Assembly: GCF_000284015.1 (NCBI RefSeq)
Contig: NC_016943.1
Span: 1,095,541-1,159,540 of the forward strand
DNA: 64,000 bases
Source of the DNA: Blastococcus saxobsidens DD2
Lineage (GTDB): Bacteria; Actinomycetota; Actinomycetes; Mycobacteriales; Geodermatophilaceae
Direction: 5' to 3'
The notes beneath the pieces are model-generated. The model saw only the letters and a list, made by a program, of their open reading frames with translations. It was not told the DNA's origin and did no database searches. Of the stretch, positions 1-7,895 are shown in pieces. Positions within the stretch are counted from its first letter, which is position 1. Every line of letters begins with the position of its first letter. The position numbers and the translations under genes are program-made.

Positions 1-996
1 CGCAAGACCGTGCTGTTCGTCAGCCACGACCGGGAGCTGCTCGACCGCGTCGCCGACCGGGTGGTCACCGTGGAGGGCGGGACGGCGTGGGTGCACGGGG
101 GCGGGTTCGGCAGCTACCCCGAGGCGCGCGCTGCCCGGCACGAGCGGATGGCCGACGTGCGCCGCCGGTGGGAGGAGGAGCACCAGCGGCTCGTCGACCT
201 GGTGCGCACGTTGCAGCAGCAGGCGGCCAACTCGCCGGACATGGCCAACCGCTACCACGCGATGCAGACCCGGCTGGCCAAGTTCGAGGCGGCCGGGCCG
301 CCGCCCGAGCGGCCGCCGCAGCAGAAGGTGGCGATGCGGCTGCGGGGCGGGCGCACCGGGGTCCGGGCGGTCATGGCCGAGCAGCTGGAGCTCACCGGGT
401 TGATGAAGCCCTTCGACGCGGAGATCTGGTACGGCGACCGGGTCGGCGTCCTGGGGGCGAACGGTGCCGGGAAGTCGCACTTCCTCCGGCTGCTGGCCGG
501 CCAGGACGTGGCGCACACCGGGAGCTGGCGGCTGGGTGCTCGCGTCGTCCCCGGCTTCTTCGCGCAGACCCACGCCCATCCGGAGTGGCAGGACCGCACG
601 CCCGTGGACCTGCTGTGGCACGGGGAGCCCGGCCGCCCCGGCGTCGACCGGGGCCGGGCCATGGCCGCGCTGCGGCAGTACGGGCTCACCGACTCCGCCG
701 ATCAGCCGTTCCGGACCCTCTCGGGTGGGCAGCAGGCGCGGTTCCAGATCCTCCTGCTGGAGCTGTCCGGAGCCACGCTGCTGCTCCTCGACGAGCCGAC
801 GGACAACCTCGATGTCCTCTCGGCCGAGGCGCTGGAGGAGGCGCTGGCCGCCTTCGACGGAACCGTGCTCGCCGTCACCCACGATCGCTGGTTCGCCCGG
901 TCGTTCGACCGCTTCCTCGTGTTCGGTGCCGACGGCCGGGTCTACGAGTCGGCCGATCCGGTCTTCGACGAGGCCCGGGTGGCACGCGCCCGCTGA
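1..996 (+). CDS. ABC-F family ATPase, C-terminal part (5' end outside the window)
   Basis: The reading frame is open from the first base, so the start and first nucleotide-binding domain lie upstream of the window. What remains is the end of domain one (H-loop LFVSHDREL), the ABC-F linker rich in R, E and Q, and a complete second ATPase domain with Walker A (GANGAGKS), signature LSGGQQAR, Walker B (LLLLDEPTDNLD) and H-loop VTHD. There are no membrane segments. Members of this family act on ribosomes as translation factors or antibiotic-resistance proteins; which one applies here cannot be told. The gene converges on the aldo/keto reductase, with a palindromic repeat between them. Confidence 0.9.
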   Translation, partial: RKTVLFVSHDRELLDRVADRVVTVEGGTAWVHGGGFGSYPEARAARHERMADVRRRWEEEHQRLVDLVRTLQQQAANSPDMANRYHAMQTRLAKFEAAGPPPERPPQQKVAMRLRGGRTGVRAVMAEQLELTGLMKPFDAEIWYGDRVGVLGANGAGKSHFLRLLAGQDVAHTGSWRLGARVVPGFFAQTHAHPEWQDRTPVDLLWHGEPGRPGVDRGRAMAALRQYGLTDSADQPFRTLSGGQQARFQILLLELSGATLLLLDEPTDNLDVLSAEALEEALAAFDGTVLAVTHDRWFARSFDRFLVFGADGRVYESADPVFDEARVARAR

Positions 997-1012
997 CGTC
1001 CCGCCGGCCGAA

Positions 1013-1077
1013 CCAGGCATAGGAAGCTATGCATACGGTTCGAGGGCCGAAACCATAGGTAAAGCTTCCTATGCCTG
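1013..1077. repeat. Palindromic repeat, aldo/keto reductase-linked family, copy 1
   Basis: Two perfect 16-bp inverted arms (1013-1028 and 1062-1077) enclose about 33 nt. Read from the aldo/keto reductase side, the arm starts GGCATAGGAAGCTTTACCTA, which differs at one base from the arm of the copy at 28037-28096. It begins about 15 nt after the stop codon of the reductase and lies between two convergent genes, so it could act as a terminator. The shared primary sequence, not only the shared fold, suggests a repeat family or a protein-binding site. Confidence 0.85.
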
Positions 1078-1090
1078 GCGGCGCGCAGCG

Positions 1091-1984
1091 TCAGAGGTCG
1101 ACGTCGGGCTCTCCGCTGCCGCCGATGCGGTCGAGCTCGGCCAGCTCGGCGGGGCCGAGCGCGCGCGCCGCGGCCTGCAGGTTCTCCTCCAGGTGGGCGA
1201 CCGACGAGGTCCCGGGGATGAGCAGGAGGTTGGGGGAGCGGGCCAGCAGCCAGGTCAGCGCCACCTGCATCGGCGTCGTCTCCAGTCGGCGGGCGATGGT
1301 GTCGAGCGCGGCCGACTGCAGCGGCGTGAACCCACCGAGCGGGAAGAAGGGTGTGTAGGGGATGCCTTCCCGGGAGAGCGCGTCGATCAGCGGATCGTCC
1401 GCGCGGTGCACGAGGTTGTAGTGGTTCTGCACGCAGACCACCGGCGCGATGGCGCGCGCCTCGGCGAACATCTGCGGCGTCACGTTGCTCACGCCCAGGT
1501 GCCGGACGAGGCCTTCCTGTTGCAGAGCGGCCAGCGCCTCGAACGGCTCGGCCAGCGAGCGCTGCACCGGCTCGGCGAAGCCGGGCATGCGCAGGTTGAC
1601 CACGTCGAGGGCTTCGACGCCCAGGTGGTCGATGTTCTCTTGGACGGCGCGACGCAGGTCGGCGGCGTCCAGGGCCTCGGGCCAGCCACCGTCGGCGTCG
1701 CGGCGGGCACCCACCTTGGTCACGATGACCAGGTCGTCGGGATACGGGTGCAGGGCCTCGCGGATCAGTTCGTTGACTACCGCCGGCCCGTAGTAGTCGC
1801 TGGTGTCGATGTGGTTGACCCCGAGCTCGACGGCCCGCCGCAGGACCGCCATGGCGGCGTCGCGGTCGGCCGGCGGGCCCATGACGTGGGGGCCGGTCAG
1901 CTGCATCGCGCCGTAACCCAGACGGAAGACCTCGCGGTCGCCGAGGCGGTAGGTGCCGGATCTCTCTGCGGTGGTGGTCGTCAT
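1091..1984 (-). CDS. Aldo/keto reductase family protein lacking the catalytic His
   Basis: A 297-residue TIM-barrel oxidoreductase of the aldo/keto reductase superfamily, expected to use NADPH in the cytoplasm; its substrate is unknown. The N-terminus carries [12 protein letters not shown], the Asp and Tyr of the catalytic tetrad are in HIDTSDYYGP, and the Lys is in VTKVG. The position that is normally His (LHxxD in relatives) reads VVNLRMPG, so the fourth tetrad residue is Arg. The ATG at 1984 was chosen because the homology begins there; the longer frame upstream has no family similarity. It is a paralogue of the gene at 27169, and both genes are followed by the same palindromic repeat. Confidence 0.88.
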   Translation of the reverse strand: MTTTTAERSGTYRLGDREVFRLGYGAMQLTGPHVMGPPADRDAAMAVLRRAVELGVNHIDTSDYYGPAVVNELIREALHPYPDDLVIVTKVGARRDADGGWPEALDAADLRRAVQENIDHLGVEALDVVNLRMPGFAEPVQRSLAEPFEALAALQQEGLVRHLGVSNVTPQMFAEARAIAPVVCVQNHYNLVHRADDPLIDALSREGIPYTPFFPLGGFTPLQSAALDTIARRLETTPMQVALTWLLARSPNLLLIPGTSSVAHLEENLQAAARALGPAELAELDRIGGSGEPDVDL

Positions 1985-2061
1985 GGGTCCTGCGGTACCC
2001 GTCGGCGGTCGAACATGCGCGGCCGGGCCGGGGTGGGGGTCACCACCGGCCCGGCACGGCG

Positions 2062-3243
2062 TCACGGCTGGAGCAGCACCTTGACGGTGCCGTCCTTCTT
2101 CTGGCGGAAGTTCGCGTAGGCCTCCGGCGCCTGCTCCAGTGGAACCCGGTGGGTGGCGAACTCGTCGACGCCCAGCGGGTCGCCGTCGATCAGCAGCGGC
2201 AGGATGTCGGGCACCCAACGCCACACGTTGGCCTGGCCCATGCGCAGCTGGATCTGCTTGTCGAACATGCGCATCAGGGGCAGTGGGTCGGTGGCCCCGC
2301 CGTAGACGCCGACCAGCGAGATCGTGCCGCCCCGACGGACCGCCTCGATGGCGGTGTTCAGTGCGGCGAGCCGGTCGATGCCGGCCACCGTCATGACCTT
2401 CTCCATGATCATGTCGGGCACCACCGCGCTGGCCTTCTGGACGGCCCACGCGACCGGCGAGCCGTGCGCCTCCATGCCGACGGCGTCGATGACGGCGTCC
2501 GGGCCCCGGCCGTCGGTCAGGTCGCGCACCCGCGCGACGACGTCGGCCTGCCTGGTGGAGTCGATGACGGTGATGCCGTTGCGCCGGGCGCGGGCCAGCC
2601 GCTCGGGAACGTCGTCCGAGGCGATCACCTGGCCGGCGCCCAGGTGCCGGGCGACGCGGGTCGCCATGTCACCGATCGGCCCGAGGCCGAGGACGAGCAC
2701 GCTACCGCCGTCGGGGATCCCGGCGTACTGCACCGCCTGCCACGCCGTCGACAGGACGTCGGACAGATAGACGTAGCGGTCGTCGAGCGGGGCGTCGGGA
2801 ACCTTGATCGGCAGCGTGTTGCCGAACGGGACGCGCAGGTACTCCGCCTGGCCGCCGGGCACCTGGCCGTAGAGCTTGGTGTAGCCGAACAGTGAGGCGC
2901 CGAAGCCCTGTTCGCGGTTCTGCGTGGTCTCGCACTGGGACTGCAGGCCCTGGGAGCACATCCAGCAGGTCCCGCAGTTGATGTTGAACGGGACGACGAC
3001 GCGGTCGCCCGGCTTGACCGCGGTGACCTCACGGCCCACCTCGCGGACGATCCCCATGGGTTCGTGACCCATGATGTCGCCGACCGTCATGAACGGGGCC
3101 AGCACTTCGATGAGGTGCAGGTCGGAGCCGCAGATGCCGCTCGAGGTGATCTCGACGATGACATCGGTCTGGTCCTGGATGGTGGGGTCGGGAACCGTCT
3201 CCACCCGGACGTCCCCCCGGCCGTGCCAGGTCACTGCGCGCAT
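2062..3243 (-). CDS. Zinc-dependent alcohol/formaldehyde dehydrogenase family protein
   Basis: A 393-residue medium-chain dehydrogenase. Catalytic-zinc features are GICGSDLH and GHEP near residues 37-65; the structural-zinc cysteines are in the CGTCWMCSQGLQSQC stretch; the Rossmann motif is VLGLGPIG near residue 185. The long MCR insert and the closing AxEAYANFRQKKDGTVKV resemble the glutathione-independent formaldehyde dehydrogenase-like branch used for detoxification of aldehydes, but the substrate is not provable from sequence. Its stop lies about 77 nt upstream of the start of the reductase on the same strand, so the two could form one transcription unit. Confidence 0.9.
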   Translation of the reverse strand: MRAVTWHGRGDVRVETVPDPTIQDQTDVIVEITSSGICGSDLHLIEVLAPFMTVGDIMGHEPMGIVREVGREVTAVKPGDRVVVPFNINCGTCWMCSQGLQSQCETTQNREQGFGASLFGYTKLYGQVPGGQAEYLRVPFGNTLPIKVPDAPLDDRYVYLSDVLSTAWQAVQYAGIPDGGSVLVLGLGPIGDMATRVARHLGAGQVIASDDVPERLARARRNGITVIDSTRQADVVARVRDLTDGRGPDAVIDAVGMEAHGSPVAWAVQKASAVVPDMIMEKVMTVAGIDRLAALNTAIEAVRRGGTISLVGVYGGATDPLPLMRMFDKQIQLRMGQANVWRWVPDILPLLIDGDPLGVDEFATHRVPLEQAPEAYANFRQKKDGTVKVLLQP

Positions 3244-3518
3244 GCGGAATCTCCCTCGATCGGACCGCTGAAAAGGGCTTCTGCCCGTTCCGTGAGCTGG
3301 ATCGCGCCACTCTCAACCATCTGCGGCGCGTTCATGACGCTGTGTCAAATCGTGATTACGTAGAGATGAACAACACGCGTGGAGCTTGGTGATCCACTTC
3401 ACGAATCTGCAGGTCAATACCCCCGTCCGCAGATCACGAACCCATCACGGCGTGTTTACATGTGCCCCGCTCCTCTCCCCGGGAGCTGCTTGCAATGTCC
3501 GCCGACGGAAGTCAGTGA
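3244..3518. other. Divergent intergenic region between the dehydrogenase and the M23 peptidase
   Basis: These 275 bases hold no gene. The stretch from about 3340 to 3450 is visibly richer in A and T than its surroundings, and a TTGACA-like hexamer is present on the minus strand (tgtcaa at 3343-3348), but no well-spaced -10 partner is seen. Promoters for both flanking genes must lie here. I looked for a c-di-AMP (ydaO) riboswitch ahead of the cell-wall peptidase and did not find a convincing one. Confidence 0.4.
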
Positions 3519-4904
3519 ATGAGCTCGCTCCACCACGACCGCCTCCCCGAGGAAGGTGCGGCGCCGGCCGATCCGGTGGTCACCACGGCCACCCCGGCTC
3601 GCCGGACGACCCGTTCGTCCACCGCAGCCACCGAGGGCACGGCCGGCTCCCCGGTCCCGCCGCAGCGCCAGGGGAAGGTGCAGTCGGCAGGGGGTCGCCG
3701 GGTCGCCGGGTCGACCGCCCGGGCCGTCGGTGCGGCGGCTGTCGGCGCGGAGACCGCCGGCACGAAGGCCGTCACGGTGACCACGGCCACCGCCGAGGTC
3801 CTGCACGCGAAGGCGACGACCGCCACGCCGGCCACGCGAAAGGCGGCCGGGGCGGCGCGCACCGTCGCAGCGGCCGCGAAGGCACCCGCTGCGGCGAAGG
3901 CGGCGACGGCGAAGCCGGCCGCGGAGGGGACGGCGACCCGCCGGCCGACGCCCTGCAAGCGGAACGCCGTCGACCCGGCCGCCCCGGAGCCGGGCGTCCA
4001 CCGGACCGGCCTCGTGACGACCCGCCCCGCGACCGCCGAGACAGCCCTGGTCGTGGTGGCGGACGTCCCGCCGGCCGCACCGAGCCCCGCGCTCGTCCTT
4101 CCCGTGCCGGCCGACGTCGCACGGTCCGCCGATGCGGAGCGCGTCGTCGCAGGCGTGGCGCAGGGCCGTGCGGGTCTGCTCGCCCGCCGGCTGCCGTCGG
4201 TGCGGCGCAGGCCGGTCATCTACCTCGCCGCCGCCCTGATCGGCGCGCTGAGCGTCAGCGGGGCGTCGGCGGCCCCGGCCGAGGTCCAGACCCGGACGGT
4301 GAGCCACTCGGTCAGCGTGGCCGAACAGCTCGGCCTCGAGGCGACGGCCCCGGCCGTGGTCGACGATGAGGCCACGTCGCACCTGCGGGGCCTGGTTGCC
4401 AGTCGCAACGCTCGCGACGCCGAACGCACCGCGGCCGCGGACGCCCAGGCAGAGGCCGATCGGCTCGCCGCCGAGGAGGCCGCACGGATCGCTGCGGAGG
4501 CGGCACGTCCCAAGGCCGTCCACCCGGTCGAGGGGGCCCGGCTCACCAGCGGCTTCGGTGCGCGGTGGGGGACCTTGCACGCCGGCGTCGACTTCGCTGC
4601 GCCGATGCGTACGCCCGAGCGTGCCGCCATGGACGGCGTCGTGCTCGAGGCGGGTCCGGCCGCCGGCTTCGGCCTGGTGGTCTACCTCCAGCACGAGAAC
4701 GGCGACGTCACCGTCTACGGGCACATGGACGAGATCCTGGTGGAGCCCGGCCAGGTCGTCCGCGCCGGCGACACGATCGCCCTGCTGGGCAACCGGGGCC
4801 AGTCGACCGGCCCGCACCTCCACTTCGAGGTGCGCGTCGGCGGCCTCGACGGCCAGAAGGTCGACCCCCTGCCGTGGCTGCGGGAGCGCGGCGTCCACAT
4901 CTGA
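3519..4904 (+). CDS. M23 family peptidoglycan metallopeptidase, membrane-anchored
   Basis: A 461-residue envelope protein. Residues 1-225 are a low-complexity Ala/Thr/Lys/Pro-rich cytoplasmic stretch. One hydrophobic segment follows (IYLAAALIGALSVSGASA, about residues 230-247), then a short Ala/Glu/Arg coiled linker, and a LytM/peptidase M23 domain from about residue 335. Zinc ligands are visible in LHAGVDF (His and Asp) and in HLHFEVR (His). Such enzymes cleave peptide cross-links in peptidoglycan, or are inactive regulators; here the ligand set is complete. The start follows a ggaag Shine-Dalgarno at about 3505. The unusually long, repetitive N-terminus is the odd feature. Confidence 0.85.
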   Translation: MSSLHHDRLPEEGAAPADPVVTTATPARRTTRSSTAATEGTAGSPVPPQRQGKVQSAGGRRVAGSTARAVGAAAVGAETAGTKAVTVTTATAEVLHAKATTATPATRKAAGAARTVAAAAKAPAAAKAATAKPAAEGTATRRPTPCKRNAVDPAAPEPGVHRTGLVTTRPATAETALVVVADVPPAAPSPALVLPVPADVARSADAERVVAGVAQGRAGLLARRLPSVRRRPVIYLAAALIGALSVSGASAAPAEVQTRTVSHSVSVAEQLGLEATAPAVVDDEATSHLRGLVASRNARDAERTAAADAQAEADRLAAEEAARIAAEAARPKAVHPVEGARLTSGFGARWGTLHAGVDFAAPMRTPERAAMDGVVLEAGPAAGFGLVVYLQHENGDVTVYGHMDEILVEPGQVVRAGDTIALLGNRGQSTGPHLHFEVRVGGLDGQKVDPLPWLRERGVHI

Positions 4905-5113
4905 TCTGCCCGCCGTCGGCGGCGTCTGCCCGGTCGGCCACGTCGACATGGCGCACTGCACCGTTCCACCTCGAGCCGGCGGCCCACGGCGCCCGCGAGG
5001 CGCCGGTGCACGACTGAGGACGGACCGCTCTCCTGCCCGCCAGGAGTGGGGCGCCTGCGGGCAGCCGGGTGGGACAGTGGAGTGGCACGACCGGCCGGCA
5101 GGAGGAGATCGCG

Positions 5114-6076
5114 GTGGAGCACGGGCACCACTCGGGCATGTGGGTGCCCGACCAGCCACCGACTTGGGGGCGGATGTTCCTGCCGCACCTGGACGGCTGG
5201 TCGGTGCTGGCGGTGCTGAGCATCGTCGGGCTGGTGGTCTACCTCGCGGCGGTCGTCCGGTTGCGCCGTTCCGGGGTCACCTGGCCGTGGTGGCGCACGC
5301 TGGCCTGGATCGGCGGCACCGCATCGCTGTTCGCGGTCACCGGCACCTGGCTCAACGGCTACAGCATGGTGGTCTTCAGCATCCACATGACCCAGCACAT
5401 GGTGCTGTCGCTGATCACGCCGCTGCTGCTGCTCCTCGCCGCACCGGTCACCCTGGCCCTGCGCACCCTCCCGCGTGGCCGGGGTGCTGCGGGGACGCCG
5501 CGCGCGCTGCTGCTCGGGGCGCTGCACAGCCGGTTCGCCCGGTTCGTGGCATCCCCGCTGTTCACCGTGCCGCTGTTCATCGCCAGCCTCTACGGCGTCT
5601 ACTTCACGCCGTTGTTCGACGCGCTCATGTCGAGCCCCGCCGGCCACCAATTCATGCTGGCGCACTTCGTCGTCACCGGGTTGCTGTTCTTCGGGCCGAT
5701 CGTCGCGCAGGACCCGTGGCCGCGGACCCTCAGCCACCCCGGCCGGATGCTGGAGCTCTTCCTGCCGGTGCCCTTCCACGCCTTCTTCGGGGTGGCGATC
5801 ATGATGGCCGGGTCGCTCGTCGTCGACTCGTTCGCCCGGTCACCGGCCGGTTGGGGGATCGATCCGTTCACCGACCAGAGCGTGGCCGGCGGCATCGTGT
5901 GGGCCTTCGGCGAGCTGCCCACCGTGCTGGTGCTCGCCGTCGTCTTCTTCTCGTGGGCCCGGTCCGACGACCGCCGGGCCCGCACCCTCGACCGCGCGGC
6001 CGACCGGGACGGCGACGCGGAGCTCGTGGCCTACAACGCGCGCCTTCGCACGCTCGCCGGGAACAGCAACACCTGA
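5114..6076 (+). CDS. ctaG: Cytochrome c oxidase assembly protein, CtaG (caa3 type)
   Basis: A 320-residue polytopic membrane protein with about seven hydrophobic helices and the family landmarks WLNGYSMVVFSIHMTQHM and PFHAFFGVAIMMAG. CtaG proteins help deliver copper to cytochrome oxidase; the oxidase subunit I gene lies 1.8 kb downstream, which fits. The start is the GTG at 5114, preceded by a strong ggaggag Shine-Dalgarno at 5101; an upstream in-frame GTG at 5069 has none. The N-terminus is His-rich (EHGHHSGM), plausible for metal handling. Confidence 0.88.
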   Translation: MEHGHHSGMWVPDQPPTWGRMFLPHLDGWSVLAVLSIVGLVVYLAAVVRLRRSGVTWPWWRTLAWIGGTASLFAVTGTWLNGYSMVVFSIHMTQHMVLSLITPLLLLLAAPVTLALRTLPRGRGAAGTPRALLLGALHSRFARFVASPLFTVPLFIASLYGVYFTPLFDALMSSPAGHQFMLAHFVVTGLLFFGPIVAQDPWPRTLSHPGRMLELFLPVPFHAFFGVAIMMAGSLVVDSFARSPAGWGIDPFTDQSVAGGIVWAFGELPTVLVLAVVFFSWARSDDRRARTLDRAADRDGDAELVAYNARLRTLAGNSNT

Positions 6077-6103
6077 GACGCGGCCCCCGCCGTCACGGTG
6101 CGC

Positions 6104-6137
6104 GACGACGGGGGCCGGAGGCCTTCCCGGGGAAGGG
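6104..6137. repeat. GC-rich hairpin repeat, third copy of the GACGA-GGGGCCGGAGGC family
   Basis: Reads GACGACGGGGGCCGGAGGCC followed by a TTCCC-GGGGAAGG hairpin. It closely resembles two tandem copies at 37291-37324 and 37351-37385. It lies 27 bp after the ctaG stop, between convergent genes, and could terminate transcription. Confidence 0.6.
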
Positions 6138-6199
6138 ACTCGGCGGGGGCGGGACGGCCGCTGGTCGGGGGTGTCGTCCGGTGGACGACGGTGCAGGGC

Positions 6200-6383
6200 T
6201 CACCCGACGTGGACGACGGCGTCGCCCTCGGCCGGCAGGTCCTCCTTGGTGGCCTTGATCACGAAGGCCGACCAGGAGGACGGTCATGGCGATGACGCCG
6301 AGGGCGAGTCAGCGCTGCTCGTACGGCTCGTCGGGGGAGCTCGCCGTACCGGCGGCAGGCGTGGTGGGAACGGGTTCGGTCAC
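6200..6383 (-). pseudogene. Decayed small membrane protein gene (in-frame stop plus frameshift)
   Basis: On the minus strand a GTG start at 6383, with a gagga Shine-Dalgarno six bases before it, opens a frame reading MTEPVPTTPAAGTASS then DEPYEQR and a TGA at 6309-6311. After the stop the same frame gives a hydrophobic run (LALGVIAMTVLLVG), and after one extra base the next frame completes it as FVIKATKEDLPAEG, ending in VVHVG and a TGA at 6200. Corrected, this would be a 60-residue single-helix protein; the 184-nt length is 61 codons plus one base. A TGG-to-TGA change and a one-base insertion explain it. Sequencing error is an alternative but would need two errors. Confidence 0.6.
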
Positions 6384-6459
6384 GGGAGGTCCTCGGGTCG
6401 TGCGGGGAGGGCCGGATCGCCGGCCGGGAGAGAAGGTAGCGGCCTGCAACCATGGCGTC

Positions 6460-6969
6460 GTGCCCGTTTCGCTGGTGTTGACGTCCGACACGCACGTGCC
6501 GAAGCGGGCGCGCGACCTACCTCATGCGCTGTGGCGTGAGATCGCGGCCGCCGACGTCGTCGTGCACGCGGGCGACTGGGTGGACGCTGCACTGCTCGAT
6601 CTCTTCGAGCAGCGTGCCCACCGGCTCGTCACGGTGTACGGGAACAACGACCACGGCGTGCTCCGGCAGCGGTTGCCGGAGGTCGCGCACGACGAGATCG
6701 AGGGCCTCCGCTTCGCCGTCGTCCACGAGACCGGCGACGCCAAGGAACGCGAGACGCGCTGCGCGGCGCGCTTCCCGGACGCCGACGTCCTCGTCTTCGG
6801 GCACAGCCACATCCCCTGGGACACCACGGCCCCGAACGGCCTGCGGCTGATCAACCCGGGGTCGCCGACCGACCGGCGGCGCCAGCCGCACGGCACGTTC
6901 GTGACCGCGGTCGCCGACGCGGGCCGGCTGCGGGACGTCGTCTTCCACGCGGTGCCGCCGCGCTCGTGA
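6460..6969 (+). CDS. Metallophosphoesterase, YfcE/MJ0936-like phosphodiesterase
   Basis: A 169-residue calcineurin-like phosphoesterase near the minimal family length. Metal-binding motifs occur in order: SDTH at residues 9-12, HAGDW, YGNND and FGHSHIPW, followed by LINPGSP, the usual YfcE signature. It should hydrolyse phosphodiesters or phosphomonoesters in the cytoplasm with two divalent metals; the physiological substrate is unknown. The GTG at 6460 fits the family start; the frame is open upstream but shows no homology. Its stop overlaps the next start by four bases (GTGA), so translation of the two is coupled. Confidence 0.85.
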   Translation: MPVSLVLTSDTHVPKRARDLPHALWREIAAADVVVHAGDWVDAALLDLFEQRAHRLVTVYGNNDHGVLRQRLPEVAHDEIEGLRFAVVHETGDAKERETRCAARFPDADVLVFGHSHIPWDTTAPNGLRLINPGSPTDRRRQPHGTFVTAVADAGRLRDVVFHAVPPRS

Positions 6970-7832
6970 GCGTTCGCCCGCCGCTGCCGCAGGCCGCCGC
7001 CGCCCTGCTGGCCTGCCCCTCCTGCGCCGCACCGCTGTCGGCCGACGAGGGGCAGGGTGCGCTGCGCTGTTCCGCCGGGCACTCCTTCGACCGTGCCCGG
7101 CAGGGGCACGTGACGCTGCTGCCACCGGGGCACAGGCCCCCGTCGGGTGACTCGGCGCAGATGGTCGCCGACCGGATGTCCTTCCTCGCGGCCGGCCACT
7201 ACGCCGGCATCAGCGCGGCTCTCGGGGATGTGGTGCTCACCGGGGAGGGGACGGCGCCGTCGACGCTGCTCGACCTCGGCGGCGGCACCGGGCAGCACCT
7301 CGCCGCCGTCCTCGACCGCGCTCCCGCGGCGACCGGCGTGGTGCTCGACTCCTCGCCCTACGCGGCCCGCCGGGCCGCCCGGGCGCATCCGCGGGCCATG
7401 GCGGTCGTGGCGGACACGTGGGCGCGGCTGCCCGTGCGCGACGGCGCCCTGGACCGGGTGCTGGTGGTCTTCGCCCCGCGCAACGGCCCGGAGATCGCCC
7501 GCGTGCTGCGTCCCGACGGCCGGCTGGTCGTGGTGACCCCCGCGCAGGACCACCTCGCCGAGATCGTCGGCCCCCTCGGCCTGCTGCGGGTGGATCCGGA
7601 CAAGGGTGAGCGGCTGAGCGCGTCGCTGGAGCCGCACCTGCGGCCGGTGAGGACGACCGCGCACCGGCAGACCCTGCTCCTGGACCACGCCGCTGTGGCG
7701 ATCCTGGTCGGGATGGGCCCCCACGCGCGGCATCTCACCGCCGACGGCCTGGCCGCGTCGCTGGGCCGTCTGCCCAGGTCGGTGGAGGTCACGATCTCGG
7801 TGGACGTCGCCTCCTACCGGCGGGTCCCGTGA
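6966..7832 (+). CDS. 23S rRNA (guanine-N1)-type methyltransferase, RlmA family
   Basis: A 288-residue SAM-dependent methyltransferase. The N-terminal zinc finger typical of RlmAI/RlmAII has Cys17, Cys20, Cys35 and His39, followed by the family phrase GHVTLL and the GDS-AQMVADR-FLAAGHY block. The SAM-binding motif LDLGGGTGQH starts near residue 98. Relatives methylate G745 or G748 of 23S rRNA, and the RlmAII/TlrB branch can give macrolide tolerance; which nucleotide applies cannot be told here. The GTG start overlaps the stop of the phosphoesterase. Confidence 0.85.
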   Translation: MSVRPPLPQAAAALLACPSCAAPLSADEGQGALRCSAGHSFDRARQGHVTLLPPGHRPPSGDSAQMVADRMSFLAAGHYAGISAALGDVVLTGEGTAPSTLLDLGGGTGQHLAAVLDRAPAATGVVLDSSPYAARRAARAHPRAMAVVADTWARLPVRDGALDRVLVVFAPRNGPEIARVLRPDGRLVVVTPAQDHLAEIVGPLGLLRVDPDKGERLSASLEPHLRPVRTTAHRQTLLLDHAAVAILVGMGPHARHLTADGLAASLGRLPRSVEVTISVDVASYRRVP

Positions 7833-7882
7833 CTCTTCCGGCGCGCCCCACCGCCCGTCCTGAGCCGTCCGCCGGCACGGTC

Positions 7883-7888
7883 TAAGCT
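7883..7888 (+). promoter_or_regulatory. -10 element TAAGCT for a probable leaderless ctaD transcript
   Basis: TAAGCT matches TANNNT and lies 7 nt before the GTG of ctaD, which has no Shine-Dalgarno. This spacing puts the transcript start at or next to the start codon. The same arrangement recurs before several genes in this window. Confidence 0.55.
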
Positions 7889-7895
7889 GCGAGCC

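Noticed and set aside
3400-3518. c-di-AMP riboswitch ahead of the M23 peptidase
   Set aside because: This class often precedes actinobacterial wall hydrolases, but I could not match its conserved core or fold here.
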